From Burkholderia sp. WAC0059 (GTDB taxonomy: Bacteria; Pseudomonadota; Gammaproteobacteria; Burkholderiales; Burkholderiaceae), in assembly GCF_002870125.1 (NCBI RefSeq), contig NZ_PNEO01000011.1:1-64000 (forward strand): 64,000 bases of DNA, read 5' to 3'. Under the pieces are notes generated by a model. That model was given only the letters and a program-made list of their open reading frames with translations. It did not search any database and was not told the DNA's origin. The number at the start of each line of letters is the position of its first letter. The stretch's first letter is position 1. Below are positions 44,058 to 52,143 of this stretch, in pieces. The position numbers and the translations under genes are program-made.

Positions 44058-46259
44058 TCAGCGGGCCGACACCCACTCCCCCAACGCCCGCCCCACCCGC
44101 CCGACAAGCCCCGCCCAGGCCCCGCCTTCCCCCGCCTGCCGAAACAACCGCCCTCCCGGATACCACGGCGAATCCTCGCGCCCATGCATCCACCGCCAGT
44201 CGACGTCGTGCGCCGGCAGCATCACCCAGCACGGCGTGCCCAGCGAGGCGGCCAGGTGCGCGACCGACGTATCCACGCAAATCACGAGATCGAGCTGCGC
44301 GACAATGGCCGCCGTATCGGCCAGATCGGCCGCGTCCGAGCCCAGATGCAGCAGCGGCTGGCCCGCGGGCGGCGACTGCGCCTCGTGTTCCCCCTGCCCC
44401 TTCTGCAGGCTCACGAACCGCACGCCCGCTACATTCCAGAGCGGAGCAAGCGCGGCGAGCGAGGGTAGCGAGCGGTTCGCGTCGTTGTGGTGACGCGGAT
44501 TGCCCTTCCAGACGAGCCCGACCCGGCGGCCCGGCGCAAGCGCTTCGAGCCGCGCGCGCCAAGCCTCGACGAGCGCGGCGTCGGGCCTCAGATAGACGGC
44601 CGGCACCGTCGCCTCGCCGCGCAGATGCAGCGGCACGCCGAGCAGGCTCGTCCAGCAGTCGAACGTCAGCGCGCGCGCCTGGGCCGCGTCGTGATCGAGC
44701 ACCTCGTCGACGCCGGCAACCGAGCCCAGCAACCGGTGCAGCGCGGGCATGCAGGCCACCGTGAGCCGCGCGACGCCGCGCGCCTTGAGCTGCGCCAGAT
44801 AGCGCCCGAACTGGATCATGTCGCCGAGACCGTCCTCCTGCCACACGAGCAGCGACCGGCCGTCGAGCGCCTCGCCCCGCCATCTCGGGCAGCGCAGGAT
44901 CGACACGGAGCGGTGATGGACGAAGCCCGGCATCGCATAGCGGGACTCGTAGAGCGGCCAGGCTTCCTCGAAGCGCCCCAAGCTGAGCAGTAGCGTCGCG
45001 AGCCCGAACTGCGCCTCGGCATAGTCGACGCGCAGCGCGACCGCCTGCCGGTAGGCGGCTTCCGATTCGTCGAGCCGGTCGAGCCACTTGAGCATGGTGC
45101 CGAGGTTGTACCAGGTCTCGGGCAGATCGGCGCGGCAGGCCAGCGCCCGCCGGTAAACCGCGATCGCCTCGGCCGCGCGGCCGCCGGCCTGCAATACGCT
45201 GCCGAGGTTGTTCAGCGTCTTCACGTCGTCCGGACGCAATTCGAGCGCGCGCCGGTAGCTGGCCTCGGCGTCCGCCAGCCGGTTCTGCGCGTGCAGCACG
45301 ATGCCCAGGTTGTAGTGGCACGCGGCGAACGGCTCGCGGATCGCCAGCGCCTGCCGGTAGGCGGCCTCGGCCTCCGCGAGGCGCCCCAGTTTCTCGAGGA
45401 TGGTGCCGAGATTGTTGCAGGCCTCGGCGAAGGCCGGGCGCTGCGCGACGGCGAGCCGGCATGCCGCTTCCGCATCGCCGAAACGCCCGAGCATCTTCAG
45501 CACGCTCGCGAGGTTGTTCAGCGCGAGCGGATAGTGCGGACGAATCGCGATCGCCTGCCGGTACGCGGCCTCGGCCTCGGGCAGGCGGCCCAGTTCGCGA
45601 AGCACGTTGCCGAGGTTGTTGTGCGATTCCGCGTGCGCCGGATGCAGCGCCAGCACGCGGTGGTAGGCGGCCTCCGCTTCGGGCAGCCTGCGCGCGGCCT
45701 GAAGCGCGAGCCCGAGGTTGTAGCGGGCCTCGACGTAATCCGGACGAATCGCCAGCGCGCGCGCGTAGGCCGCTTCGGCCTCGTCGCGACGGCCCAGCTC
45801 CTGCAGCACGGCTCCGTGGTTGTTGTGGGCCTCGGCACGATCCGGGCACAGCGCGGCCCATTGCCGGTAGAGCGTCTCCGCGTCGGCCAGCCGCCCGAGT
45901 CCCTTGAGCATGGTGCCGAGATGGCAGTAGGCGTCGGCGAAACCGGCGTCGAGCCCGATCGCGCGGCGCCAGCAGGCCTCTGCGTCGCCGATCCGGCCGA
46001 GGCCGAGCAAGCACACCGCCGCGATGTTCAGCGCGTGCAGCCGCGCCGGTTGCGGAACGTCCGCGCTCGCGTCGAGCGCCGGCGTCACGCGCGTTAGCGC
46101 CTCGGCGAACCGGCCCGCACGGCAGAGCGCCTCGGCCGACGGGCCGGAATCTTCCTCACCATGTTCCGCACCATGCGCGGGCAAATCGCTCGGGCGTGTC
46201 TCCAACGGGGGGTCCGCAATGAAAATAGAGGGGCGAGGATAAGGTAACGCGGGCCGCAC
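44058..46259 (-). CDS. TPR-repeat glycosyltransferase (GT9-like C-terminus)
   Basis: Protein of 733 residues. Residues about 75-450 contain some eleven 34-residue TPR units such as AEAHNNHGAVLQELGRRDEA, very regular and visible as a 102-bp DNA periodicity. The C-terminal 280 residues form a GT-B domain: LVWQEDGLGDMIQFGRYLAQ, GLVWKGNPRHHND, and CVDTSVAHLAASLGTPCW, then DVDWRWMHGREDSPWYP. This is the common TPR-glycosyltransferase family of proteobacteria, whose members glycosylate proteins or glycans. A GTG start at 46259 is used; an internal start is possible because the first 40 residues look non-conserved. It probably belongs to the same modification island as the double OGT protein. Confidence 0.85.
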   Translation of the reverse strand: MRPALPYPRPSIFIADPPLETRPSDLPAHGAEHGEEDSGPSAEALCRAGRFAEALTRVTPALDASADVPQPARLHALNIAAVCLLGLGRIGDAEACWRRAIGLDAGFADAYCHLGTMLKGLGRLADAETLYRQWAALCPDRAEAHNNHGAVLQELGRRDEAEAAYARALAIRPDYVEARYNLGLALQAARRLPEAEAAYHRVLALHPAHAESHNNLGNVLRELGRLPEAEAAYRQAIAIRPHYPLALNNLASVLKMLGRFGDAEAACRLAVAQRPAFAEACNNLGTILEKLGRLAEAEAAYRQALAIREPFAACHYNLGIVLHAQNRLADAEASYRRALELRPDDVKTLNNLGSVLQAGGRAAEAIAVYRRALACRADLPETWYNLGTMLKWLDRLDESEAAYRQAVALRVDYAEAQFGLATLLLSLGRFEEAWPLYESRYAMPGFVHHRSVSILRCPRWRGEALDGRSLLVWQEDGLGDMIQFGRYLAQLKARGVARLTVACMPALHRLLGSVAGVDEVLDHDAAQARALTFDCWTSLLGVPLHLRGEATVPAVYLRPDAALVEAWRARLEALAPGRRVGLVWKGNPRHHNDANRSLPSLAALAPLWNVAGVRFVSLQKGQGEHEAQSPPAGQPLLHLGSDAADLADTAAIVAQLDLVICVDTSVAHLAASLGTPCWVMLPAHDVDWRWMHGREDSPWYPGGRLFRQAGEGGAWAGLVGRVGRALGEWVSAR

Positions 46260-46338
46260 GCGCCCAAAGCCCTTATCTGGGCCTCATATGCGGTTCAAAT
46301 TGGAGATTTGCCCGTACGTAACGCGCGAAACGGCGCCG

Positions 46339-47034
46339 CTACTCCCCGTCCTCACGCCAGAACTTCGGCAGTTCGCGAAGCACGTGCTGCGCGGCGTCGA
46401 ATGCATCGTAGCGCGTCGTGTCGATCCGGATTTCAGGCGCCTCGGGCGCCTCGTAGGGCGAATCGATCCCCGTGAAGTTCTTCAGCTCGCCGCGGCGTGC
46501 GCGCTTGTACAGGCCCTTGGGGTCCCGCGCCTCCGCCACGTCGAGCGGCGTGTCGACGAAAATTTCGACGAATTCGCCGGGCGCGAGCAGCTCGCGCGCG
46601 AGGCGCCGGTCGGCGCGAAACGGCGAGATGAGCGACACGAGCACGACGAGGCCGGCATCGACCATCAGCCGCGCCACTTCGGCGACGCGACGAATATTCT
46701 CCACGCGGTCGGCGTCGGTGAAGCCGAGGTCCCGGTTCAGGCCGTGCCGGACGTTGTCGCCGTCGAGCAGGTAGGTCGACCGCCCGAGCGCGTGCAACTG
46801 CTTCTCCACGAGATTGGCGAGCGTGGACTTGCCCGCGCCCGAAAGACCCGTAAACCAGAGCACGCACGGCCGGTTGCCGGTCAGCGCCGCGCGCGCGCGT
46901 TTCGTCACTTCCAGCGACTGCCAATGCACGTTCCGGGAATCGGGCGACTCGGGGGAAACGACGTCCTTGCCCGATGCCCCGCTTGTCCGCACTTGCGCCA
47001 ACTGAATACCTCCCGCCGATCTTCGATCACCCAT
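46339..47034 (-). CDS. cysC: Adenylyl-sulfate kinase
   Basis: APS kinase of 231 residues that converts adenosine-5'-phosphosulfate to PAPS. The P-loop is [37 protein letters not shown] is the APS-binding signature. [11 protein letters not shown] and [20 protein letters not shown] are typical. The start at 47034 (MGDRRSAGG) gives a family-like N-terminus; 47286 would add a long unrelated extension. It stands alone: no cysN, cysD or sulfotransferase is adjacent. It ends 79 bp before the start of the TPR glycosyltransferase on the same strand. Confidence 0.92.
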   Translation of the reverse strand: MGDRRSAGGIQLAQVRTSGASGKDVVSPESPDSRNVHWQSLEVTKRARAALTGNRPCVLWFTGLSGAGKSTLANLVEKQLHALGRSTYLLDGDNVRHGLNRDLGFTDADRVENIRRVAEVARLMVDAGLVVLVSLISPFRADRRLARELLAPGEFVEIFVDTPLDVAEARDPKGLYKRARRGELKNFTGIDSPYEAPEAPEIRIDTTRYDAFDAAQHVLRELPKFWREDGE

Positions 47035-47330
47035 GATTTCCGGCACCCGCGCGATCCAGTCCGGAGACAGCCCCTCCCAAAACCCCTGCCGACAGGCAGT
47101 AGATGAAGCGCCCGGAGACGATCGACTATCATGCCGACACTGCAACGATGATACTTCAACGCCTCTCGCCGCCTCAGAAGCGACCGGGGAAACGAGGCTC
47201 CATTTGGTGCCGCCCCGCGAGGCCCGGCGAACAACCCCGACGCCCCCATGCCGACGACGACCGTTTCCCGCTCCGCTATCCTCCACGCCTCGCCGCCGGG
47301 GCGCCGCCGCCCGGCGGCGGGAGACGCCTG

Positions 47331-48713
47331 ATGATGCAAGCCCGGACCATCGCCATCGTCGGCGCGGGTTTCAGCGGCGCCGTCACCGCGATCCAGCTCA
47401 TGCGCCGGGCCGCGGCCCCGTTGCGCGTCGTGCTCGTCAACAAGTCCGGCCAGATGGCGCGCGGCCTCGCCTACGGCACGCACAGCCCCGACCATCTGCT
47501 CAACGTGCCCGCCGGCAACATGAGCGCGCTCGACGACGAACCCGACAGCTTCCTCGACTATTGCCGCCGCGCCGGCCTCGCCGTGCAGGCGCACGGCTTC
47601 GTGCCGCGCGCCCTGTACGGCGCCTATCTCGACGACCTGCTGGAGCGCGCCGGATCGAACGGGCCGGGCGTGCTCGAACGCGTCGTGGGCGAAGTGCTCG
47701 ACGTCTCGTCGGCGGACGGTTCGCGCGTGACGGTCTCGCTCGACGGCGCACGGCGGATCGATTGCGACGCGGTCGTGCTCGCGTTCGGCCATTTCGCCCC
47801 GCGCGACGTGCTGCCCCGATCGGCGCTCGACGCGCTCGGCGCGCGCTACGTTGCCGATCCGTGGTCGGCCGATCCGCTGCGCGACGTGCCGCGCGACGGC
47901 GACGTGCTCCTCGTCGGAACCGGCCTGACCGCGCTCGACGTCGTCAGCTCGCTGCACCGCGTCGGCCACGCGGGACGCATCGTCTGCGTGTCGCGCCACG
48001 GCCTCGTGCCGCGCGGTCATCGCCGCGAGGGCGCGACGGCGGGCGTGATCGACGGCGCCGCGCTGGCGGCCGCGATGGGCACGTCGCTGCGCCAACAGGT
48101 TCGCGTGCTGCGCGAGGCGACCGAAGCGGCCATGACGCACGGCGAAGACTGGCGCGACTGCATGGCCGCGCTGCGCGCGCACACGCCCGCCCTGTGGCAG
48201 GCCCTGAGCCTCGCCGATCGCGACCGCTTCCTGCGGCACGTCCGCCCCTACTGGGATGCGCTGCGCCATCGCTGCGCGCCCGGCGCGCTCGACGCCGCCC
48301 AGGCGATGCAACGGGATGGCCGCCTCGAAATCCTGGCGGGCCGGCTTTGCGGCGCCCGCCTCGACGCCGCCGGCCTCGCCGAGCTGACCGTCAGGCGGCG
48401 CGGCACCGCGGAGCTTGTCGGCCGGCGCGCCCACGCCGTCGTGAACTGCACCGGGCCCGGCAGCGACCTGCGCCGCAGCGGCGTGCCGCTGCTCGACCAA
48501 CTGATCGAAAAACGCCATCTGCTCCCCGACGCGCTGGGACTCGGCCTCGCCGTGGACGACCGCTACGCCGTGCTCGACGCGCAGGGCGTCGCCCAGCCCT
48601 GGCTGCGCTACATCGGCCCCCTGCTCAAGGCGCGCGACTGGGAGGCGACCGCCGTCCCCGAGCTGCGCGTGCATGCGCGGCGGCTCGCGGTCGATCTGCT
48701 GGCGGGAGCCTGA
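47331..48713 (+). CDS. FAD/NAD(P)-binding protein
   Basis: Flavoprotein of 460 residues. The N-terminal FAD site is [39 protein letters not shown] is characteristic of the FAD-NAD(P)-binding family also found in ornithine-hydroxylase-like and HpyO-like proteins. [17 protein letters not shown] is a second Rossmann motif. [13 protein letters not shown] is near the end. The reaction is not known. A GGGAG ribosome-binding site supports the start at 47331. It is divergent from cysC across 296 bp and is followed by the HxlR gene. Confidence 0.82.
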   Translation: MMQARTIAIVGAGFSGAVTAIQLMRRAAAPLRVVLVNKSGQMARGLAYGTHSPDHLLNVPAGNMSALDDEPDSFLDYCRRAGLAVQAHGFVPRALYGAYLDDLLERAGSNGPGVLERVVGEVLDVSSADGSRVTVSLDGARRIDCDAVVLAFGHFAPRDVLPRSALDALGARYVADPWSADPLRDVPRDGDVLLVGTGLTALDVVSSLHRVGHAGRIVCVSRHGLVPRGHRREGATAGVIDGAALAAAMGTSLRQQVRVLREATEAAMTHGEDWRDCMAALRAHTPALWQALSLADRDRFLRHVRPYWDALRHRCAPGALDAAQAMQRDGRLEILAGRLCGARLDAAGLAELTVRRRGTAELVGRRAHAVVNCTGPGSDLRRSGVPLLDQLIEKRHLLPDALGLGLAVDDRYAVLDAQGVAQPWLRYIGPLLKARDWEATAVPELRVHARRLAVDLLAGA

Positions 48714-48792
48714 CCGGGCAAGGCAATCGACGCCGGCCGGGCCGAGGAAGTGACGCTTCGTCCGCCGGATCGGCCGTGGTAGACTCGCCCGC

Positions 48793-48814
48793 AGTACAGC
48801 CCTTTAAGTAAGTA
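48793..48814 (+). promoter_or_regulatory. Operator-like site upstream of the HxlR gene
   Basis: AGTACA and GTAAGTA half-sites are separated by nine bases, 30 bp before the HxlR start codon. A site with the same half-sites and spacing lies at 56443-56464 upstream of the reductase operon; 16 of 22 positions are identical. Autoregulation by the HxlR protein is inferred. Confidence 0.55.
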
Positions 48815-48843
48815 CCTGTCCAGACCCCGCGGAGACGTCCCGA

Positions 48844-49320
48844 ATGAGCGAAGCCCCCTTTCGTTGCGGCATGGAAGCCGTGCTCGATCTCGTCGGCGGA
48901 AAGTGGAAGCTGCTGATCCTGTTCCACCTGAGCGCGAAGCGGCGGCGCTTCGGCGAGTTGCGCCGGCTGGTCGGCGACGTCAGCGAAAAGATGCTGAGCC
49001 AGCAGCTCAAGGAGATGACGCGCGACGGGCTGGTCCGGCGCATCGACTTCCAGACCGTGCCGCCTCACGTGGAATACGAACTCGAGGCATTCGGCCTCGA
49101 CCTCGGACGCGCGCTCAAACCCGTCTGCCAGTGGGGCACGCGGAACATGGAGGCGGTCGCGTCGATCGCCGACGCGCGCAACGCGCTCGATGCGTCCGAT
49201 GCGCTCGGTATGCAGGCCGATGCCGACGCGACCGGCGACGCGCCGCCGCCGGCCGTCGCGTCGGCATCGGCATCGGCATCGCGCGCGCGCCGCGCGGCGG
49301 CGGCAAAATCGCCGCGCTGA
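48844..49320 (+). CDS. HxlR-family transcriptional regulator
   Basis: Winged-helix regulator of 158 residues. The HxlR signature PFRCGMEAVLDLVGGKWKLL is complete, with a conserved Cys8 that in YodB, HypR and QorR senses quinones or disulfide stress. The recognition region is GELRRLVGDVSEKMLSQQLK, followed by GLVRRIDFQTVPPHVEYEL. The C-terminus beyond about 110 is Ala/Ser-rich and low complexity. A GGAG ribosome-binding site precedes it. The probable targets are itself and the reductase operon at 53586-56374, because both carry the same operator-like site. Confidence 0.9.
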   Translation: MSEAPFRCGMEAVLDLVGGKWKLLILFHLSAKRRRFGELRRLVGDVSEKMLSQQLKEMTRDGLVRRIDFQTVPPHVEYELEAFGLDLGRALKPVCQWGTRNMEAVASIADARNALDASDALGMQADADATGDAPPPAVASASASASRARRAAAAKSPR

Positions 49321-49382
49321 GGCCGGCTTCGGGGCCATCGCAATGGCGGCGTCGCCCGCTCTTTTTCGACATGGTAAAGTGC

Positions 49383-49446
49383 CGCCCACGGAGATGGCAT
49401 TCCTCCGCTAACCGCCGCGCTTCGCGGCTGATGATGCCTACGTGAT
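49383..49446 (+). promoter_or_regulatory. Fluoride riboswitch (crcB motif)
   Basis: The sequence has the conserved blocks of the crcB RNA motif in order: GGAGATGGCATTCCTCC (49390-49406), a TAACC segment, a short GC hairpin (CCGCGCTTCGCGG), then CTGATGATGCCTACG (49428-49442). These form the pseudoknot that binds Mg-fluoride. It lies about 75 bp before crcB, the expected target. Confidence 0.95.
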
Positions 49447-49482
49447 GGCCGGACAGGCCGCGTAGGTGTCGCTCGCCTGTCC
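49437..49482 (+). promoter_or_regulatory. Likely expression platform of the fluoride riboswitch
   Basis: CCTACG at the aptamer 3' end (49437-49442) can pair with CGTAGG (49461-49466). GGACAGGC (49451-49458) can pair with GCCTGTCC (49475-49482). The two pairings overlap and are mutually exclusive, as expected for a switch. No T tract follows, so control may be translational or Rho-dependent. Confidence 0.55.
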
Positions 49483-49519
49483 AGAACGAAAATCGACCGA
49501 CAACCAACGGACAGCGCAT

Positions 49520-49906
49520 ATGTGGAAACCCATCCTGGTACTTGCGATCGGCTCGATCGCGGGCGGACTCTCGCGATGGGCGCTTGGGCTCAAGCTCAAC
49601 GCGCTCTTCCCGACCATGCCGCCCGGCACGCTCGCGGCCAACTTCATCGCCGCCTACGTGATCGGCGCGGCGGTAGGCGTTTTCTCGCAGATACCCGGCC
49701 TCTCCCCCGAATGGCGGCTGCTGATCATGACCGGGTTCTGCGGCGGCCTCTCCACGTTCTCGACGTTCTCGCTGGAGGTGGTCTCGCTGCTCCAGCGCGG
49801 TCAACTGGCGTGGGCCGCCGGGGAAATCGCCGTGCACGTCTGCGGCTCGCTGGCCATGACGATCGCGGGCATCGCCTCCGCCCAGTGGCTGCTGAAATCG
49901 CACTGA
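49520..49906 (+). CDS. crcB: Fluoride channel CrcB/Fluc
   Basis: Inner-membrane fluoride exporter of 128 residues with four membrane helices. [12 protein letters not shown] is the N-terminal motif, [20 protein letters not shown] holds the conserved Asn, and [15 protein letters not shown] is the family signature with the Phe-box residues and Ser/Thr track. It functions as a dual-topology dimer. The start at 49520 is the first in-frame ATG with the family N-terminus. It is preceded by a fluoride riboswitch, so expression should be induced by fluoride. Confidence 0.97.
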   Translation: MWKPILVLAIGSIAGGLSRWALGLKLNALFPTMPPGTLAANFIAAYVIGAAVGVFSQIPGLSPEWRLLIMTGFCGGLSTFSTFSLEVVSLLQRGQLAWAAGEIAVHVCGSLAMTIAGIASAQWLLKSH

Positions 49907-50033
49907 AAAACCGGCGCCCCGCCCGCGGTTCGGGCCGTCCGCCGTTCGATTGCCCGATTGTTTTCGCCGTAGCGGAATAAACGCGCGTTTCCCGCGTTTA
50001 CGACTGAAGCCCCGATCTTCCGCTACGCGAGCC

Positions 50034-50591
50034 GTGGAAAAAGCCCCAGTTTCCGATTCCCGCATCCCCCGGGTCGACTGGCGAGCCTTCGGGCCCCGCC
50101 TGCTTCGCCTCGGGCGCCGGCCTGTTCTCGCCAGCGCGGCCGCTGTCGCGATTGCAGCCGCGGCAGGGATCATGATCGGCGCGCTGCTCACCTCCTCGAC
50201 CGGCCCCGCCCTCGAGGAGGCGGCCGTGACGTCGCTCGTGGAAGCGTCCGCGCAAATCCGGCACGCAGGCGCGGCCGGCGGCACGCCTGCCTCCGGCCCG
50301 GCGGCGCCGGACCTCTCGAAAGCCGGGCTGAAATGGGTGTCGTCGGGGTCGGTCGCGACCGGACCGTTTTTCACCGCGTCCCGCCATATCTACGAGACGG
50401 CCGACGGCACGCCCGTCGTATTGCTGATCGCCTTCTCGCCGGACTTTCGGCCTCGTCCGCAGTGGGTGGCTCACCGCGTGGGGCCCTACCGGCTCCTGAC
50501 GTGGACGCGCTTCGGGCGCCGCTACGTTCTCGGCGGCGCGACCATGACCCGCGGCATGATGGAAGCCGCGGATATGATAGGCGGCGCATAG
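50034..50591 (+). CDS. Membrane-anchored anti-sigma-factor-like protein lacking the N-terminal sigma-binding domain
   Basis: Protein of about 185 residues; a GTG at 50034 is used, but the true start is uncertain and no good ribosome-binding site is seen. One membrane segment (VLASAAAVAIAAAAGIMIGA) is followed by a periplasmic domain. That domain resembles the C-terminal half of the anti-sigma factor encoded just downstream: AGLKWVSSGSVATGPFF compares with AGFELTGGRMLPG, and both end in a domain with an aromatic strand pattern (PYRLLTWTRFGRRYVLGGA; PVRVFYWVDGKFGYAVSGG). It ends 58 bp before the sigma factor gene. It may act as an accessory sensor for the same sigma system. Confidence 0.6.
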   Translation: MEKAPVSDSRIPRVDWRAFGPRLLRLGRRPVLASAAAVAIAAAAGIMIGALLTSSTGPALEEAAVTSLVEASAQIRHAGAAGGTPASGPAAPDLSKAGLKWVSSGSVATGPFFTASRHIYETADGTPVVLLIAFSPDFRPRPQWVAHRVGPYRLLTWTRFGRRYVLGGATMTRGMMEAADMIGGA

Positions 50592-50649
50592 CGGAAAGCC
50601 GCCCGGCGCGTCGCGCCGGCCTCGCTCCGTGAAACGGAACACAGCCACC

Positions 50650-51171
50650 ATGGATATTCGTGAGCAGTTGTACGAGCATGTCCCGCGCCTGCGCCGCTAT
50701 GCCCGGGCGCTCGTCAGCAATCGCGACCTGGCCGACGACCTCGTCCAGGACACGCTCGAGCGCGGCCTGAGCCGCTACCGGCAATTCACGCCGGGCACCG
50801 ACCTGCGCGCCTGGCTCTTCACGATCATGCACAGCCTCTTCGTGACCCAGACGCGCAAGGTGTCCGCACGCGCCGAGCACGTCTCCACGGACGACGAGCA
50901 TTTTGTCCACGACGCCGACCTCGCGGTGCCGGCCGGCCAGACCCATCCGCTGGAAATCCGCGATCTCGACTACGCGCTGCAGCGGCTACCCGCGGAACAG
51001 CGCGCGGTCGTGCTGCTCGTCGGCCTCGAGGAAATGAGCTATGCCGAGGTGGCGAGCGCGCTCGACGTACCGGTCGGCACGGTCATGTCGAGGCTGTCGC
51101 GCGGACGCGAACGACTGCGGGCGTTGATGTCGGGCGCGCCGCAGGGCACGAAATTGAGGGTAGTACGATGA
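50650..51171 (+). CDS. ECF-type RNA polymerase sigma factor
   Basis: Sigma-70 family protein of 173 residues with regions 2 and 4 only. Region 2 is YARALVSNRDLADDLVQDTL, with RAWLFTIMHSLF. Region 4 has AEQRAVVLLVGLEEMSYAEV and the helix-turn-helix LDVPVGTVMSRLSRGRERL. A GTG seven codons upstream is an alternative start. It overlaps the downstream anti-sigma gene by four bases (ATGA), so the pair is translationally coupled. The regulon is unknown. Confidence 0.92.
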   Translation: MDIREQLYEHVPRLRRYARALVSNRDLADDLVQDTLERGLSRYRQFTPGTDLRAWLFTIMHSLFVTQTRKVSARAEHVSTDDEHFVHDADLAVPAGQTHPLEIRDLDYALQRLPAEQRAVVLLVGLEEMSYAEVASALDVPVGTVMSRLSRGRERLRALMSGAPQGTKLRVVR

Positions 51172-52007
51172 ACCAGCCATCCACCACGATTACCGACGAC
51201 GATCTGCATGCCTACGTGGACGGGTCGTTGCCCGACGAGCGCCGTGCCGCCGTCGAGGCCGCGCTCGACCGGGACCCCGCGCTGGCCGCGCGCGTCAGCG
51301 ACTATTTCGCGCTGAACCAGATGTTCCACGAGCGCTTCGACCGCGTGCTGGGCGAGCCCGTGCCGGCGCGTCTGGCCGCGCCCGCGGCGGCCCGGCGCGG
51401 CTGGCGGGCCGCAAATCTGCCGCGGTTCGGCGCGCAGTTTGCGGGGCTCGCCGCCGCGCTCGTGCTCGGCATCGGGATCGGCACCGAAACGCGGATCGGT
51501 TCGTCGCTGATGCAGCCGGTCCGCTTCGCGCTGCAGGGCAACGACGACAATCTGGCGCGCATGGCGAGCGCCGACAGCCCGGCGAGCTTCGCGAAGGAAG
51601 CGGCCCTCGCCCACGTCGTCTACATGCCGGCGGTGCAGCGGCCCTCGGACATGGACTCGGGCCACGAAGACGACTTCTCGCAATGGATGTCCGCCCAACT
51701 GGGCACGGACACGCACGCGCCGGTGCTGACCGCGGCCGGGTTCGAGCTGACGGGCGGCCGCATGCTGCCGGGCCACGTCGCGCAATACATGTACCGGAGC
51801 GCCAAAGGCGAGCGCCTGACCGTCTGCGTCGCGCATCGCGACACGAGCGCCGACACCACGGCGTTCCAGTTCTACGAGGACGGTCCGGTGCGGGTCTTTT
51901 ACTGGGTGGACGGCAAGTTCGGCTACGCCGTGTCGGGCGGATTGCCGAAGAGCGAGCTGCTCAGCGTCTCGCACGACATCTACGGGCAGCTTACGGGGCG
52001 GAGTTAG
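51168..52007 (+). CDS. Transmembrane anti-sigma factor
   Basis: Protein of 279 residues paired with the ECF sigma factor. The N-terminal cytosolic domain has DDDLHAYVDGSLPDERR, the common anti-sigma start, but without the zinc-binding CxxC. A membrane segment is at about 100-115 (FAGLAAALVLGIGIGT). The periplasmic part contains TAAGFELTGGRMLPGHVAQY and VRVFYWVDGKFGYAVSGG. It likely holds the sigma factor at the membrane until a signal arrives. The shortened protein at 50034-50591 resembles its C-terminal half. Confidence 0.88.
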   Translation: MNQPSTTITDDDLHAYVDGSLPDERRAAVEAALDRDPALAARVSDYFALNQMFHERFDRVLGEPVPARLAAPAAARRGWRAANLPRFGAQFAGLAAALVLGIGIGTETRIGSSLMQPVRFALQGNDDNLARMASADSPASFAKEAALAHVVYMPAVQRPSDMDSGHEDDFSQWMSAQLGTDTHAPVLTAAGFELTGGRMLPGHVAQYMYRSAKGERLTVCVAHRDTSADTTAFQFYEDGPVRVFYWVDGKFGYAVSGGLPKSELLSVSHDIYGQLTGRS

Positions 52008-52030
52008 CCGCGCGGGGCGCGCAGGCCGGC

Positions 52031-52054
52031 TTCGTCCGACGCGACGAAAGTTCG
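52031..52054 (+). promoter_or_regulatory. hrpII/PIP-type box upstream of the candidate effector
   Basis: TTCG (52031-52034) and TTCG (52051-52054) are separated by exactly 16 bases, matching TTCG-N16-TTCG, the HrpB/HrpX-controlled type III promoter element of Ralstonia and Xanthomonas. AATACT at 52087-52092, 32 bases later, is a plausible -10 box. The start codon of the effector-like gene is 90 bp from the box. Confidence 0.65.
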
Positions 52055-52143
52055 CGCGGGCCGTGTTTCAGGAAAGCGGGAAGGGAAATACTGGCGTTTC
52101 ATCGCAGCTCCCGCTACCGCCTGCCCGTCGAACGGATGCGTTT

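Noticed and set aside
44957..46062. Regular 102-bp repeats that could be mistaken for a tandem array or CRISPR
   Set aside because: They encode 34-residue TPR units in a single reading frame; there are no uniform spacers.
47103..47330. An upstream start for the FAD protein
   Set aside because: The added residues are unlike the family and GGGAG precedes the ATG at 47331.
52063..52143. GTG at 52063 as start of the effector-like protein
   Set aside because: It lies upstream of the proposed -10 element, so it would not be transcribed from the hrpII-type promoter; the ATG at 52144 is favoured.
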